Part shown: one piece after another, positions 8,278-16,380 of the stretch
How the letters are laid out: each line of letters opens with the position of its first letter
How positions within the stretch are numbered: the stretch's first letter is position 1
DNA from: Euryarchaeota archaeon UBA463
Lineage (GTDB): Archaea > Thermoplasmatota > Poseidoniia > Poseidoniales > Thalassarchaeaceae
NCBI GenBank assembly: GCA_002501805.1
Contig: DAOI01000006.1
Coordinates: forward strand, 52,435 to 77,898
DNA length: 25,464 nucleotides
Direction of reading: 5' to 3'
Program-made: the position numbers and the translations under genes
The notes under the pieces: model-generated
Seen by the model: only the letters and a program-made list of their open reading frames with translations
The model's database searches: none
Told to the model about the DNA's origin: nothing

Positions 8278-9068
8278 GCGTAACCAAGAAGTTTCCATGC
8301 TGTAGCTAAATCTGATACGTTTATCTTCCCAGAGTGAGACAAGTGCCAACCGGTCTGCATTGTCGAATATACGAAATTCTGATTGAGGAGAGGTGCGTGA
8401 ATTCTCACCCAGTCCCCTCCCGAGCCGATTCCCATCAAGGATGCTTTGATTTCAGAATCCCTCAACTCCCATGCGGCTTCGAATATCCTTAGAGCGCCCT
8501 CTGATCCAGAAATTGGATAGCACATTTTTACCACATCTCCATAGCTCACATAATCCTCTATTTCGGAGATTATTTCATTTGCAGGAGGAGGAGCTTCTTC
8601 AGAGTGGTGTGAAGCTATTACCTGTGTTTTTCCTTTTGCTATTTCCATTAATGAGTCTCTTTCCTCGACGGATATATCTACCTCCAAATCTACCCAACTG
8701 ACTTCACTCTTTATGGCGGTTCTGAGAACTTCTATCCTACTCTCTTCATCTCCCGGATAGTGGCCTCCCTGTCTTTCAGGCCTGCATGTCAATATCACGG
8801 GGAGTTCTATCCCTTGTTTGAATGAAGATAGCGCGGCATCTAGATCTACTGATTCCAGTGGGAGAACCTCGTACTCGATTTCCTTTCTCGCTCTTCTTTT
8901 TGCCTCTGATTCATCTTCTGAATCGTCTATTTCCACTTCACGGACCCAGAGATTATCTAACCTCACTTCTACTAAATCGGCTCCTGCGGCCATTGCCAAT
9001 GCGGCGTCTTTAAGCATCTCATCCACGGTGTGGCCGCTTAGCACGACGCATACCTGTGGCATCTCCAT
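8274..9068 (-). CDS. aroD: type I 3-dehydroquinate dehydratase
   Basis: Third step of the shikimate pathway: 3-dehydroquinate to 3-dehydroshikimate through a Schiff base. The TIM-barrel landmarks of class I enzymes are present: DLVEVRLD (32-39), the substrate-binding TCRPERQGG (94-102), the catalytic histidine in ASHHSEE (H155 by alignment to S-x-H-D-F), the Schiff-base lysine K181 in VVKMCYP, and MGIGSGGDWVRI near 212-223. At 264 aa it is slightly longer than archaeal homologues (~220-250), because of a charged insert at ~43-66 (VEIDDSEDESEAKRRARKE). The gene stands alone on the minus strand between convergent and divergent neighbours. aroA lies ~6 kb away, so the pathway genes are present but not clustered. 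Confidence 0.92.
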   Translation of the reverse strand: MEMPQVCVVLSGHTVDEMLKDAALAMAAGADLVEVRLDNLWVREVEIDDSEDESEAKRRARKEIEYEVLPLESVDLDAALSSFKQGIELPVILTCRPERQGGHYPGDEESRIEVLRTAIKSEVSWVDLEVDISVEERDSLMEIAKGKTQVIASHHSEEAPPPANEIISEIEDYVSYGDVVKMCYPISGSEGALRIFEAAWELRDSEIKASLMGIGSGGDWVRIHAPLLNQNFVYSTMQTGWHLSHSGKINVSDLATAWKLLGYA

Positions 9069-9402
9069 GTATCGCGACGACCGTAGGATTCTGTTTAATC
9101 GTGTCGTGTGGTCTTGTGCGATAATTTTTCAGCTTGGAATGGTCGTAACCCATAATTTACTTTCTTCATCAAAGGTTGGCATGGGCAGGTTTGAATCTGG
9201 AATATGGTCTATGATAGACAGAAAAACCATTCTCCAATACGTTTCATACGCCTCATCTGAAGATCGGGAATAGTAGACTATCACAGAATATTAACTATCT
9301 AGAAGAACGGTAATATACTTTTTTCACAGGGTGAATAAACTAGTGAAATTGAATGATATTAGAGAATATATTAGTAGAGTTGAATAACCACCTACCACTA
9401 GA

Positions 9403-9410
9403 TTATATCA
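9403..9410 (+). promoter_or_regulatory. candidate TATA box for gyrBA
   Basis: TTATATCA resembles an archaeal TATA element. At the usual ~25-nt offset transcription would begin around 9430, inside the hairpin sequence, and the inverted repeat would then act as a DNA operator. A second TATA-like element at 9364-9373 (GAATATATTA) would start transcription near 9393 and put the whole hairpin in the mRNA leader. The sequence alone does not decide between them. Confidence 0.4.
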
Positions 9411-9416
9411 TTATGA

Positions 9417-9441
9417 TTGAGGGTTCCTACGGAACCCTCAA
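9417..9441 (+). promoter_or_regulatory. 11-bp perfect inverted repeat/hairpin upstream of gyrB
   Basis: TTGAGGGTTCC (9417-9427) and GGAACCCTCAA (9431-9441) are perfectly complementary around a 3-nt loop (TAC). It ends 18 nt before the GTG start of gyrB. There is no T-run after it, so it does not look like a terminator. Its 3' arm also begins a second, competing stem: CTCAA (9437-9441), loop GAAA, TTGAG (9446-9450). It is either an operator palindrome or an RNA leader element. Confidence 0.75.
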
Positions 9442-9459
9442 GAAATTGAGTTGATTATT

Positions 9460-11409
9460 GTGGCAGATGACTATGATGCTGATAGCATACAGGTCCTTGA
9501 AGGACTAGAGGCAGTTAGAAAAAGACCGGGTATGTATCTTGGTGATCCTCATGACGGTTCTGCACTACACCACTGTATCTGGGAGGTTGTGGATAACTCC
9601 GTAGATGAACATCTTGCTGGCCACACTGATTCAATTGATATCACTCTTCACCAAGGTGGTTCACTTTCAGTAAGGGATTACGGAAGAGGGATCCCTGTTG
9701 GCATCCATGAGGAATATGGGATATCCGCGGCTGAGGTAATAATGACCAAGTTACATGCGGGCGGGAAGTTTGACAATAGCTCTTACAAAGTATCAGGTGG
9801 ACTTCATGGAGTTGGTGTTTCTGCGGTTAATGCGGTATCTGAATGGATGGAGATGACCATTCACAGAGATGGCATCATCTATTTTCAAAGATATGAGGCA
9901 GGAGTTCCAGTTGAAGCATTGAAGGAGGTCGGAACATGTGACGATACAGGCACAAAAATCTCATTCCGTCCTGATCTTTCAATATTCACCGATATCACAG
10001 ATTTCGATTTCGAAGAAGTGGATACCCGAGTAGGAGAGACCGCTTTCCTGAATGCGGGATTAAAGATTACGATTACTGATGAGAGAGATGAGAACAGACA
10101 TACATCAGAGCATCTGTATGAAGGAGGGCTTTCCGAATATGTGAGGCAGTTGAATGAAAGAAGAGAAGTCTTACATTCAGAAGTGATAAAGATCAGAGGG
10201 GATAAGGAAATCGAGAAAGGTAATGTTGAGGTAGAGCTGGCTTTACAGTGGTCGGATGCTTTCAGTGAGTCGATTCGTTGCTATACTAACATCATAAGGA
10301 ACAAGGATGGAGGGACACATATGTCAGGCCTTCGTACTGCCCTTACTAGTTCTGTTAACTCATATGCTAAGAAGAAGAAATTACTCAAAGGGGACGCTTT
10401 GTCCGGAGATGATGTCAGAGAGGGCTTGGCGGCCGTAGTCAGCGTAAAGCACCCGGATCCGTCATTCTCATCGCAGACAAAAGATAAGCTTGTGAGTAGT
10501 GAGGTCACCGGCATAGTACAGACCATTGTTTATGACAAATTGGGCGAGTTCTTCGAGGAAAATCCGTCGGTTGCTAAGCAAATTGTCGAAAAAGCTCTTC
10601 TCGCATCTAAAGCCAGGGAGGCGGCGAGAAAAGCTAGAGATTTGACTCGCAGGAAGGGCGTCTTAGAAGGAGGTGGGCTACCTGGGAAGCTTGCGGACTG
10701 TCAATCAAGAGACCCTAGTGAGTGCGAGGTATATCTCGTCGAGGGAGATTCCGCGGGAGGATCAGCAAAAACCGGTAGAGATCGGAGAATACAAGCGATA
10801 CTCCCTCTAAGGGGGAAGATACTCAATGTAGAGCGACAGAAGCATAATGCCGCGAAAGTGTTTCAGAATCAGGAAATTCAGACCATGATTCGTGCTCTTG
10901 GAGCTGGCGTTGGAAATAATAGCGAAGAGGAAGGGTCTTTTGATGCCAGTAAATTACGTTATTCGAAGATAATAATAATGTGTGATGCGGATATTGATGG
11001 TGCACACATAAGAACGCTAATGTTGACGTTCCTCTGGAGGTTCATGAGGCCCGCCATAGAAGAGGGGCATGTCTATATCGCTCAGCCTCCACTGTATCAA
11101 TTATCTAAAGGAAGAGTAAGTAGATATGTATTCTCGGATGAGGAAAGAGATAAGGTAATGTTAGAGTTACAGGGAGATAATCCTAATGCCAAAATTGGCG
11201 TGCAGAGATACAAGGGACTGGGTGAGATGAATCCAGATCAACTCTGGGAAACTACGATGAATCCAGAGACTAGAACTATGCTAAAAGTAACAGTTCAAGA
11301 TGCGGAGGAAACCGATAGGCTATTTGAGATATTAATGGGCGAAGATGTCCCTGATCGTAGGGCATTTATCGAAAAATACGCTAAGGAGGTGACAAATCTT
11401 GACATCTGA
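9460..11409 (+). CDS. gyrB: DNA gyrase subunit B
   Basis: ATPase subunit of type IIA topoisomerase; with GyrA it introduces negative supercoils. The GHKL ATPase domain has the general-base glutamate E42 in EVVDNSVDE, the GRGIPVGIH loop and GGLHGVGVSAVNA. The TOPRIM domain has EGDSAGGSAKTGRDR (metal ligand E428), PLRGKILNVE and CDADIDGAHIRT (D509, D511, D513). The C-terminal QRYKGLGEMNPDQLWETTMNP is typical. At 649 aa it is the short form, without the ~170-aa insert of E. coli GyrB. GTG 9460 (M-A-D-D-Y) is preferred; an in-frame TTG at 9451 would add three residues but lies at the foot of a hairpin. The gene overlaps gyrA by 11 nt and forms an operon with it. Gyrase in archaea is generally held to be of bacterial origin. 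Confidence 0.97.
   Translation: MADDYDADSIQVLEGLEAVRKRPGMYLGDPHDGSALHHCIWEVVDNSVDEHLAGHTDSIDITLHQGGSLSVRDYGRGIPVGIHEEYGISAAEVIMTKLHAGGKFDNSSYKVSGGLHGVGVSAVNAVSEWMEMTIHRDGIIYFQRYEAGVPVEALKEVGTCDDTGTKISFRPDLSIFTDITDFDFEEVDTRVGETAFLNAGLKITITDERDENRHTSEHLYEGGLSEYVRQLNERREVLHSEVIKIRGDKEIEKGNVEVELALQWSDAFSESIRCYTNIIRNKDGGTHMSGLRTALTSSVNSYAKKKKLLKGDALSGDDVREGLAAVVSVKHPDPSFSSQTKDKLVSSEVTGIVQTIVYDKLGEFFEENPSVAKQIVEKALLASKAREAARKARDLTRRKGVLEGGGLPGKLADCQSRDPSECEVYLVEGDSAGGSAKTGRDRRIQAILPLRGKILNVERQKHNAAKVFQNQEIQTMIRALGAGVGNNSEEEGSFDASKLRYSKIIIMCDADIDGAHIRTLMLTFLWRFMRPAIEEGHVYIAQPPLYQLSKGRVSRYVFSDEERDKVMLELQGDNPNAKIGVQRYKGLGEMNPDQLWETTMNPETRTMLKVTVQDAEETDRLFEILMGEDVPDRRAFIEKYAKEVTNLDI
11383..11392 (+). 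promoter_or_regulatory. strong Shine-Dalgarno that fixes the TTG start of gyrA
   Basis: AAGGAGGTGA is complementary to the conserved 16S rRNA 3' end (anti-SD CCUCC with flanking UCAC). It lies 6 nt before TTG 11399; no ATG or GTG is nearby in frame. It sits within the last codons of gyrB. Confidence 0.8.
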
Positions 11410-14119
11410 AGAAAATACAAATGAGGGTTTATCCATAAAAAATGAGAATATACTAAATCATACTTTGAACAAAGAAATGAAGACATCATACATCAATTAT
11501 GCAATGTCAGTAATTATTGGCAGAGCTCTGCCCGATGTCAGAGACGGTTTGAAGCCGGTGCACCGACGTGTGCTCTATGGGATGTATGAGGGAGGCCACA
11601 CTTCTGATAGGAAATACAGTAAATCTGCGCGTTCAGTAGGTGAAGTGATGGGTAAATATCATCCTCATGGAGATCTATCGATCTATGATACGATGGTTAG
11701 GATGGCACAAGAATTCTCATTGAGATACCCACTTGTTGACGGACAGGGAAATTTTGGTTCGATTGATGGCGACCCCCCTGCCGCGATGCGTTATACAGAA
11801 AGTAGATTGGATAAGATTTCAAAACACATGCTTGAGGATATTGAGAAAAAGACTGTTGATTTTCAGCCCAACTTTGATGATTCGGAAATGGAGCCGACCG
11901 TTCTACCTGCAAGATTGCCAAATCTACTGCTGAATGGAAGTGACGGTATTGCAGTTGGAATGGCAACAAGAATGCCTCCTCACAACCTTATGGAGGTGGC
12001 AGGAGCGGTTAGGATGCACGTCGACCACATCCTCCAGGAAGGAGCTGAAAGTAAGGAAATACCCAATATCCCCATCGAGGAATACATGAGTCACATCAAG
12101 GGGCCTGATTTCCCAACCGGTGCGACCATCCATGGAATAGATGGTATCCTCGATATGTACTCAACGGGGAAGGGAAGATTCCATGTTCGGTCAAAGTGCG
12201 ATGTACAAGATGATTCCAAAGGAAAAATGATAATAATTCATGAAATCCCATATCAGGTTAAGAAATCAGATATGCTCGTTCACATAGCTGACTTAGTTTC
12301 AAAGGGCTCAGTAATAGGGATCAGAGACATCAGGGATGAGTCCTCCAAGGAAGGGATAAGGGTCGTTATCGAAGTCAAGAATAATGCTGACCCTAATGCA
12401 GTTCTGAATCAGCTATTCAAATCTAGCAGGTTACAAGAGTCATATTCGGCAAATATGATGGGCATTTTAGACGGCAGGCCAGTACTTTTGACCCTGCCAG
12501 TAATTTTGCACACATATGTCGAGCACAGGGAGTCAGTCATTGAAAGAAGGGCCGAGTTTGAGTTAGAAAAGGCCGAGGCTAGAGCCCATATTCTTGAGGG
12601 CCTAGTAAAGGCACAAGACAGAATTGATGATGTTATTGCGGTTGGAAAGGCAAGTTCGGGCAGGGAACAATTTGAGTCCGTATTACAGGGAATTGAGAAG
12701 TTCTCTGGAATATCCAAATTTGACTTTACAGAACCTCAGGCCAAAGCCATAGCCGAACGTCGATTGTATCAATTGAGCCGGCTAGATGTCGAGAAGGTGA
12801 AAAACGAATATGATGAGTTAAAAATTAAAATTGCGGATTTGCAAGATATAATTTCTTCAAGACCCCGACGTCTCCAGATATTAATTGAGGAACTTGATGA
12901 AATGGTGGAGAAACATGGTGATGAGCGTAGATCTTCCATCGATCCGATGCCCCTATCAATGGATAGGGAAGATTTGATTGAAGAGCGGGCGATCGTAATA
13001 TCCCTCTCTGAGGACAATTATATCCGGCATATGCCAGTGGAATCTTTCAGACTTCAAAATAGGGGAGGGAAAGGACTCAAAGGTGTGACTACAAAGGACG
13101 AGGATTTTCCCAAATCGATACTTACTTGCTTCAGCAAGGACAGGTTACTGATATTTACGAATCATGGAAGGGTGTATGGACTTAGGGCTTGGGAAACTCC
13201 TTCTGCGAGCAGATACGGCAGGGGGACGCACATTAGGAATCTTTTAGCAGGCATAAGAGACGAAGAGAAGGTGATATCTATCCTGCCAATGAATAAACAA
13301 CTCATTGATAATCCAGATGGTCACTACCTGATATTCTCAACTCTCAATGGAAGGATCAAAAGAAGTCGACTATCAGAATATGTCAAAATAAATAGGAATG
13401 GGAAATATGCAATAAAATTCGCAGAAGGCGCCTCTGATTCGCTTGTTTCTGTAAGATCGGCTACTGAAGGAGATCATGTTGTACTGGTTTCTGCCAAGGG
13501 CAATGCATGCAGGTTCATGCCCGCTGAAGTACGGAAAAGAATTGATCCTTCTACGGGAGAGGAGCAAACTACTCAGTTAGTGAGAGTACAGGGGAGAGTC
13601 AGCCAGGGCGTGTCTGGAATGAAACTCAGTAAAGGTGATCGTGTCATTGGAATGATAGTTACTGATGATTTCGAAACTAGTGTTCTCACCGTATCCAAGC
13701 ATGGTATGGCTAAGAGGAGCAGGCTTGGGTCGGGCGAGATGATTGCAGTAACTGATGAAAAAACAGGAGAACCCGCGATTGATGAGAGCGGTGAGGCCAT
13801 AGTCGAAAGAGATGGTTACAGGAGGACAAATAGAGGGACAAAGGGAGTCAAAACTATGGCTCTGGATAAAGATGACGAGATTGTGGCAGTCAGACAGATA
13901 CCGGATCTCAATGATCAGTTATTCATGTTAACCTCAAAGGGAATGATGATTAGAATGGCTTCTGTTCAGACAAAGGAAACCCTTGGCAAGGTCACAAAGG
14001 GGACCAGAATAATGGAATTGAGGAATTCAGATAAGAAGGGATATGCAGATGAGGTCATATTTGTAGCTAGATTACCCTCTTCATTAGTTGATATCAGATC
14101 CTCTGAAGAGGAAGAGTGA
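11399..14119 (+). CDS. gyrA: DNA gyrase subunit A
   Basis: Breakage-reunion subunit of gyrase. The catalytic tyrosine is Y132 in PPAAMRYTE, in the winged-helix domain that begins with INYAMSVIIGRALPDVRDGLKPVHRR. The C-terminal beta-pinwheel carries a GyrA-box QNRGGKG (553-559), the element needed for wrapping DNA and supercoiling. This marks it as gyrase rather than topoisomerase IV. Length 906 aa is normal. The start is TTG 11399: an almost complete SD AAGGAGGTGA (11383-11392) stands 6 nt upstream, inside the end of gyrB, and the frames overlap by 11 nt, so translation is probably coupled. There is one sequence-level deviation from E. coli: the residue before the catalytic segment is DGDPPAAM rather than DGDSAAAM, which is common elsewhere. 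Confidence 0.97.
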   Translation: MTSEENTNEGLSIKNENILNHTLNKEMKTSYINYAMSVIIGRALPDVRDGLKPVHRRVLYGMYEGGHTSDRKYSKSARSVGEVMGKYHPHGDLSIYDTMVRMAQEFSLRYPLVDGQGNFGSIDGDPPAAMRYTESRLDKISKHMLEDIEKKTVDFQPNFDDSEMEPTVLPARLPNLLLNGSDGIAVGMATRMPPHNLMEVAGAVRMHVDHILQEGAESKEIPNIPIEEYMSHIKGPDFPTGATIHGIDGILDMYSTGKGRFHVRSKCDVQDDSKGKMIIIHEIPYQVKKSDMLVHIADLVSKGSVIGIRDIRDESSKEGIRVVIEVKNNADPNAVLNQLFKSSRLQESYSANMMGILDGRPVLLTLPVILHTYVEHRESVIERRAEFELEKAEARAHILEGLVKAQDRIDDVIAVGKASSGREQFESVLQGIEKFSGISKFDFTEPQAKAIAERRLYQLSRLDVEKVKNEYDELKIKIADLQDIISSRPRRLQILIEELDEMVEKHGDERRSSIDPMPLSMDREDLIEERAIVISLSEDNYIRHMPVESFRLQNRGGKGLKGVTTKDEDFPKSILTCFSKDRLLIFTNHGRVYGLRAWETPSASRYGRGTHIRNLLAGIRDEEKVISILPMNKQLIDNPDGHYLIFSTLNGRIKRSRLSEYVKINRNGKYAIKFAEGASDSLVSVRSATEGDHVVLVSAKGNACRFMPAEVRKRIDPSTGEEQTTQLVRVQGRVSQGVSGMKLSKGDRVIGMIVTDDFETSVLTVSKHGMAKRSRLGSGEMIAVTDEKTGEPAIDESGEAIVERDGYRRTNRGTKGVKTMALDKDDEIVAVRQIPDLNDQLFMLTSKGMMIRMASVQTKETLGKVTKGTRIMELRNSDKKGYADEVIFVARLPSSLVDIRSSEEEE

Positions 14120-14161
14120 GACCGCTCGGCTTAAGCGGGGACCTATGGTCGCTAGAGCGCT
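14120..14161 (+). other. GC-rich structured spacer between gyrA and tRNA-Ser
   Basis: These 42 nt can fold into three successive small hairpins: CCGCT/AGCGG (14122-14126 with 14134-14138, 7-nt loop), GACC/GGTC (14140-14143 with 14147-14150, 3-nt loop), and GCT/AGC (14151-14158). There is no T-run and no TATA-like element, so the tRNA may be processed from a gyrA readthrough transcript. The role is unknown. Confidence 0.4.
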
Positions 14162-14248
14162 GCGGCAGTCGCATAGCCTGGCCATTGCGCTGGATTGCTA
14201 ATCCAGTGGTGTTTCACCTCGGGAGTTCGAATCTCCCCTGCCGCGCCA
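14162..14248 (+). tRNA. tRNA-Ser (anticodon GCU)
   Basis: A complete class II tRNA. The acceptor stem is GCGGCAG (14162-14168) with CTGCCGC (14238-14244), then discriminator G (14245) and an encoded CCA (14246-14248). The D-stem is GCA/TGC. The anticodon stem CTGGA/TCCAG encloses the 7-nt loop TTGCTAA with anticodon GCT at 14197-14199, reading AGC/AGU serine codons. A long variable arm GGTG-TTT-CACC (14208-14218), typical of serine, precedes a T-arm GGGAG-TTCGAAT-CTCCC. There is no intron. Confidence 0.97.
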
Positions 14249-14260
14249 TTAATTCTGGGC

Positions 14261-15154
14261 ATGAGTTATTTCCTCATGCGGTTACGGGAGTCTGTGACAT
14301 CAATCGCAGATTTGACTATCGTCATTTTACTGATATTATCCATAGCTCTGATACTGGTTCTCAGGAGGCATTTCGCGATGTCCCCCTCGAATGAAAGATC
14401 ATGGGTCAATGATAATGAAAGGCTGGCCACTGTTGAATCTGAAGGAGATATAGCATTTTTCAGAAATGTCCGTGATTTCAATTGGAGAACTACCAAGGAT
14501 TACGATGAACGATGGATAGATGTGAAAGTGGACCTGAGTAAGGTGACGAAGATATGGTTTGTACTCGAATACTTTAGCCCTGAAAGAAGGGAGATGGCAC
14601 ATACCATACTGAGCTATGAATTTGAAGATGGCAGAAGACTGGCTTGCTCAATCGAGGTTAGAAAGAAGAAAGGAGTCTCTTATGGCCCTTTGAAAGGTAT
14701 TTTTAGAACTTACGAGTTAATCTATGTCTGGGGCACTGAGCGTGATATCATCGGAGTGAGATCTCGATGCAGATTAAAATCTAAGACGCATCTTTTCGAA
14801 GGAGTGGTCCTTGGACCGGGAAACGAAAGGAGGATGCTGGAGTCTTACATAAGAAGAACAAACAAGTTGGCAAATGAGCCAGAGTGGTACAACACGCTCA
14901 CAAACACCTGTACCACAAACATAGTCAATCATGTAAACGAGGTATACCCAGGAAGAGTTCCTTGGGCAATAGGGGTATTGATGCCGGGCCTGAGTCCAAA
15001 AATGCTACTTCGAAATAATCTAGTTAAGAATACTGGAGGATTGGATGAAACCATGCATTTGAGCGTCATAGATGAGGTATCTAGGGAGTGGGATTCTTCT
15101 GTTGACTTCGGAGATTGGATTAGAAGCAGAAATACGAGGATTCAACATGAATGA
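14261..15154 (+). CDS. membrane-anchored DUF4105 (Lnb_N-like) protein, putative cysteine-peptidase-like fold
   Basis: The protein has an N-terminal membrane helix at ~16-35, then an exported or cytoplasmic domain with DUF4105 (PF13387) features. WIDVKVDLSKVTKIWFVLEYFSP leads to a histidine segment (EMAHTILSYEF, H114), and a cysteine segment (YNTLTNTCTTNIVNHVN, C217) matches the family's 'YN.LTNNCTT'. H and C are plausible catalytic residues of an NlpC/P60-like fold, but activity is not established for the family. Start ATG 14261 lies 12 nt after the tRNA CCA end and has no SD; ATG 14276 is an alternative. The mRNA 5' end may be made by tRNA 3' processing. aroA follows after 15 nt, probably in the same transcript. 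Confidence 0.8.
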   Translation: MSYFLMRLRESVTSIADLTIVILLILSIALILVLRRHFAMSPSNERSWVNDNERLATVESEGDIAFFRNVRDFNWRTTKDYDERWIDVKVDLSKVTKIWFVLEYFSPERREMAHTILSYEFEDGRRLACSIEVRKKKGVSYGPLKGIFRTYELIYVWGTERDIIGVRSRCRLKSKTHLFEGVVLGPGNERRMLESYIRRTNKLANEPEWYNTLTNTCTTNIVNHVNEVYPGRVPWAIGVLMPGLSPKMLLRNNLVKNTGGLDETMHLSVIDEVSREWDSSVDFGDWIRSRNTRIQHE

Positions 15155-15169
15155 GCTATACGTGGGCTC

Positions 15170-16363
15170 ATGAGGGAATTCGATGGTACCAATCTGACCG
15201 GTTCTTTTGACTGGTTAATGCCTCCTTCAAAGAGCCATATGATTAGATGGCTAGCTCTTGGATCTCAGAGTTATGGAGAGACAAATATTTCATTTGAAGG
15301 AGTACCTGGGGAGGACTCTTTCTCGATGGCAAATTGTTTGACAACAATGGGCTCTAAAATTGATTTTAGAGAAGGTAATTGGCTCATTGAAGGTCCAGGA
15401 GATGGATTGTATGTTCCTGATAATGTTCTGAATTGTGGAAATTCTGGAACTACAGCCAGCGTGATCTCGGCGATGTCGGCTTGTTTGAAAGGTGATGCTG
15501 TAATAGACGGGGATAGTTCACTTAGAAGGAGGACTTCTGTAGGACTCTGTGATACTTTATCTCAACTTGGATGTGAGATAAGTAGTAATTCTGTACCTAG
15601 GACAGTATCGGGAAGGATTAGTTCTAACGATGCCACTATTGATTTGAGTGGAACAAGTCAGGGTTTGACTGCCATGGCCCTGGCATCGCCCAATTTACCA
15701 CATGAAATTTCTCTCGAAATAAAGGGAGTAAGTGTTAGCGAAGGATATTGGGGCCTGACTAAGAAAATATGCTCAATGTCGGGAAAGAATATCGGCGTCG
15801 ATAGAGGCGAAATACAACTAGGTCCGTGGGAAGTTTGTACTCCCTCATACATTGAAGTATGTGCTGAGGAGAGCTTGATACCGATGGCTACTCTTTTCTC
15901 TAGAATACATGGAGTTACAGTTAGAAAAAATAAGGTTGATGAGATTGTCGGATTGAAGAAAGCTATCGATATGTTGATTGGCGGTTCAGAGATTCTAGAT
16001 TTAACACATGCATCGGATATTATCACCCCTTCTGCCGCGATAATGGCAATTGGAAAGGGAGGAAGAATCACAGGATGTGCACATGCCAGGGGGAAGGAAA
16101 GTGACCGGATATCCAAGACAGTAGAGATGCTTGGTGCATTCGGAATAAAATCAATGGAAAGTAGTGATGGCATTATTGTCCCGGGAGGACAGGAACCATC
16201 CCGTCCTGTCGATCCTGTACTGACTTATTCCGACCATAGAATGGCAATGACCGCGATGATAATTGCTTCCAAGACCGGTGGGTGTGTAGAAGGAGATGAT
16301 TGTGTGAGTGCCACAGATCCCGAATTTACAAAACGCATCCAAAGCATCTGCGAGAGTGCTTGA
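15170..16363 (+). CDS. aroA: 3-phosphoshikimate 1-carboxyvinyltransferase (EPSP synthase)
   Basis: Sixth step of the shikimate pathway, joining PEP and shikimate-3-phosphate. Conserved parts are PPSKSHMIR (lysine and arginine of the active site), NCGNSGTT, the DSSLRRRT region with the PEP-contacting arginine, SGTSQGL, the catalytic aspartate in ASDIITPSAA, ARGKESDR (catalytic glutamate) and YSDHRMAM. Length 397 aa is slightly short for the family (~420-430). The sequence is divergent: the arginine usually ending G-N-[AS]-G-T-[TA]-x-R is serine here (GNSGTTAS), and RxRP reads RRRT. The main catalytic set is intact, so it should be active. The gene lies between the DUF4105 gene and a transporter in a tight run. 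Confidence 0.93.
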   Translation: MREFDGTNLTGSFDWLMPPSKSHMIRWLALGSQSYGETNISFEGVPGEDSFSMANCLTTMGSKIDFREGNWLIEGPGDGLYVPDNVLNCGNSGTTASVISAMSACLKGDAVIDGDSSLRRRTSVGLCDTLSQLGCEISSNSVPRTVSGRISSNDATIDLSGTSQGLTAMALASPNLPHEISLEIKGVSVSEGYWGLTKKICSMSGKNIGVDRGEIQLGPWEVCTPSYIEVCAEESLIPMATLFSRIHGVTVRKNKVDEIVGLKKAIDMLIGGSEILDLTHASDIITPSAAIMAIGKGGRITGCAHARGKESDRISKTVEMLGAFGIKSMESSDGIIVPGGQEPSRPVDPVLTYSDHRMAMTAMIIASKTGGCVEGDDCVSATDPEFTKRIQSICESA

Positions 16364-16380
16364 CTACCGGGGGCCCGATA

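Larger units (their letters stand above)
9069..9459. other. non-coding region between aroD and gyrB (divergent promoters and gyrB leader)
   Basis: This 391-nt stretch holds no convincing gene. The aroD-proximal third must carry the minus-strand promoter; A/T-rich ATAATTTTT (9121-9129) is a candidate TATA element ~55 nt before the aroD start. The part from ~9275 onward is strongly AT-rich. It contains AATATACTTTTTT (9312-9324), GAATATATTA (9364-9373) and TTATATCA (9403-9410) as possible TATA-like elements facing gyrB. The last 45 nt hold the paired hairpins described separately. The aroD side is long for this compact genome, and a small RNA cannot be excluded. Confidence 0.55.

Noticed and set aside
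8818..9273. Plus-strand open frame of 151 codons overlapping aroD and running into the intergenic region, ending in a 30-aa ATG frame (9181-9273)
   Set aside because: Most of it is antisense to aroD and serine-rich as shadow frames are. The short tail has no SD and no recognisable motif.
9319..9324. Six-T run as an archaeal terminator
   Set aside because: No plus-strand gene ends upstream of it within ~1 kb; the nearest plus-strand stop is at 8277 and aroD is transcribed away from it. It is probably just part of the AT-rich leader.
14116..14394. Open frame of 92 codons across the tRNA
   Set aside because: It reads through the tRNA-Ser gene and out of frame with the DUF4105 gene, with no protein-like motifs.
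16300..16380. Upstream extension of the EamA transporter into aroA
   Set aside because: The added residues (MCECHRSRIYKTHPKHLREC...) are antithetical to the family N-terminus and overlap aroA out of frame. GTG 16381 gives the usual length.
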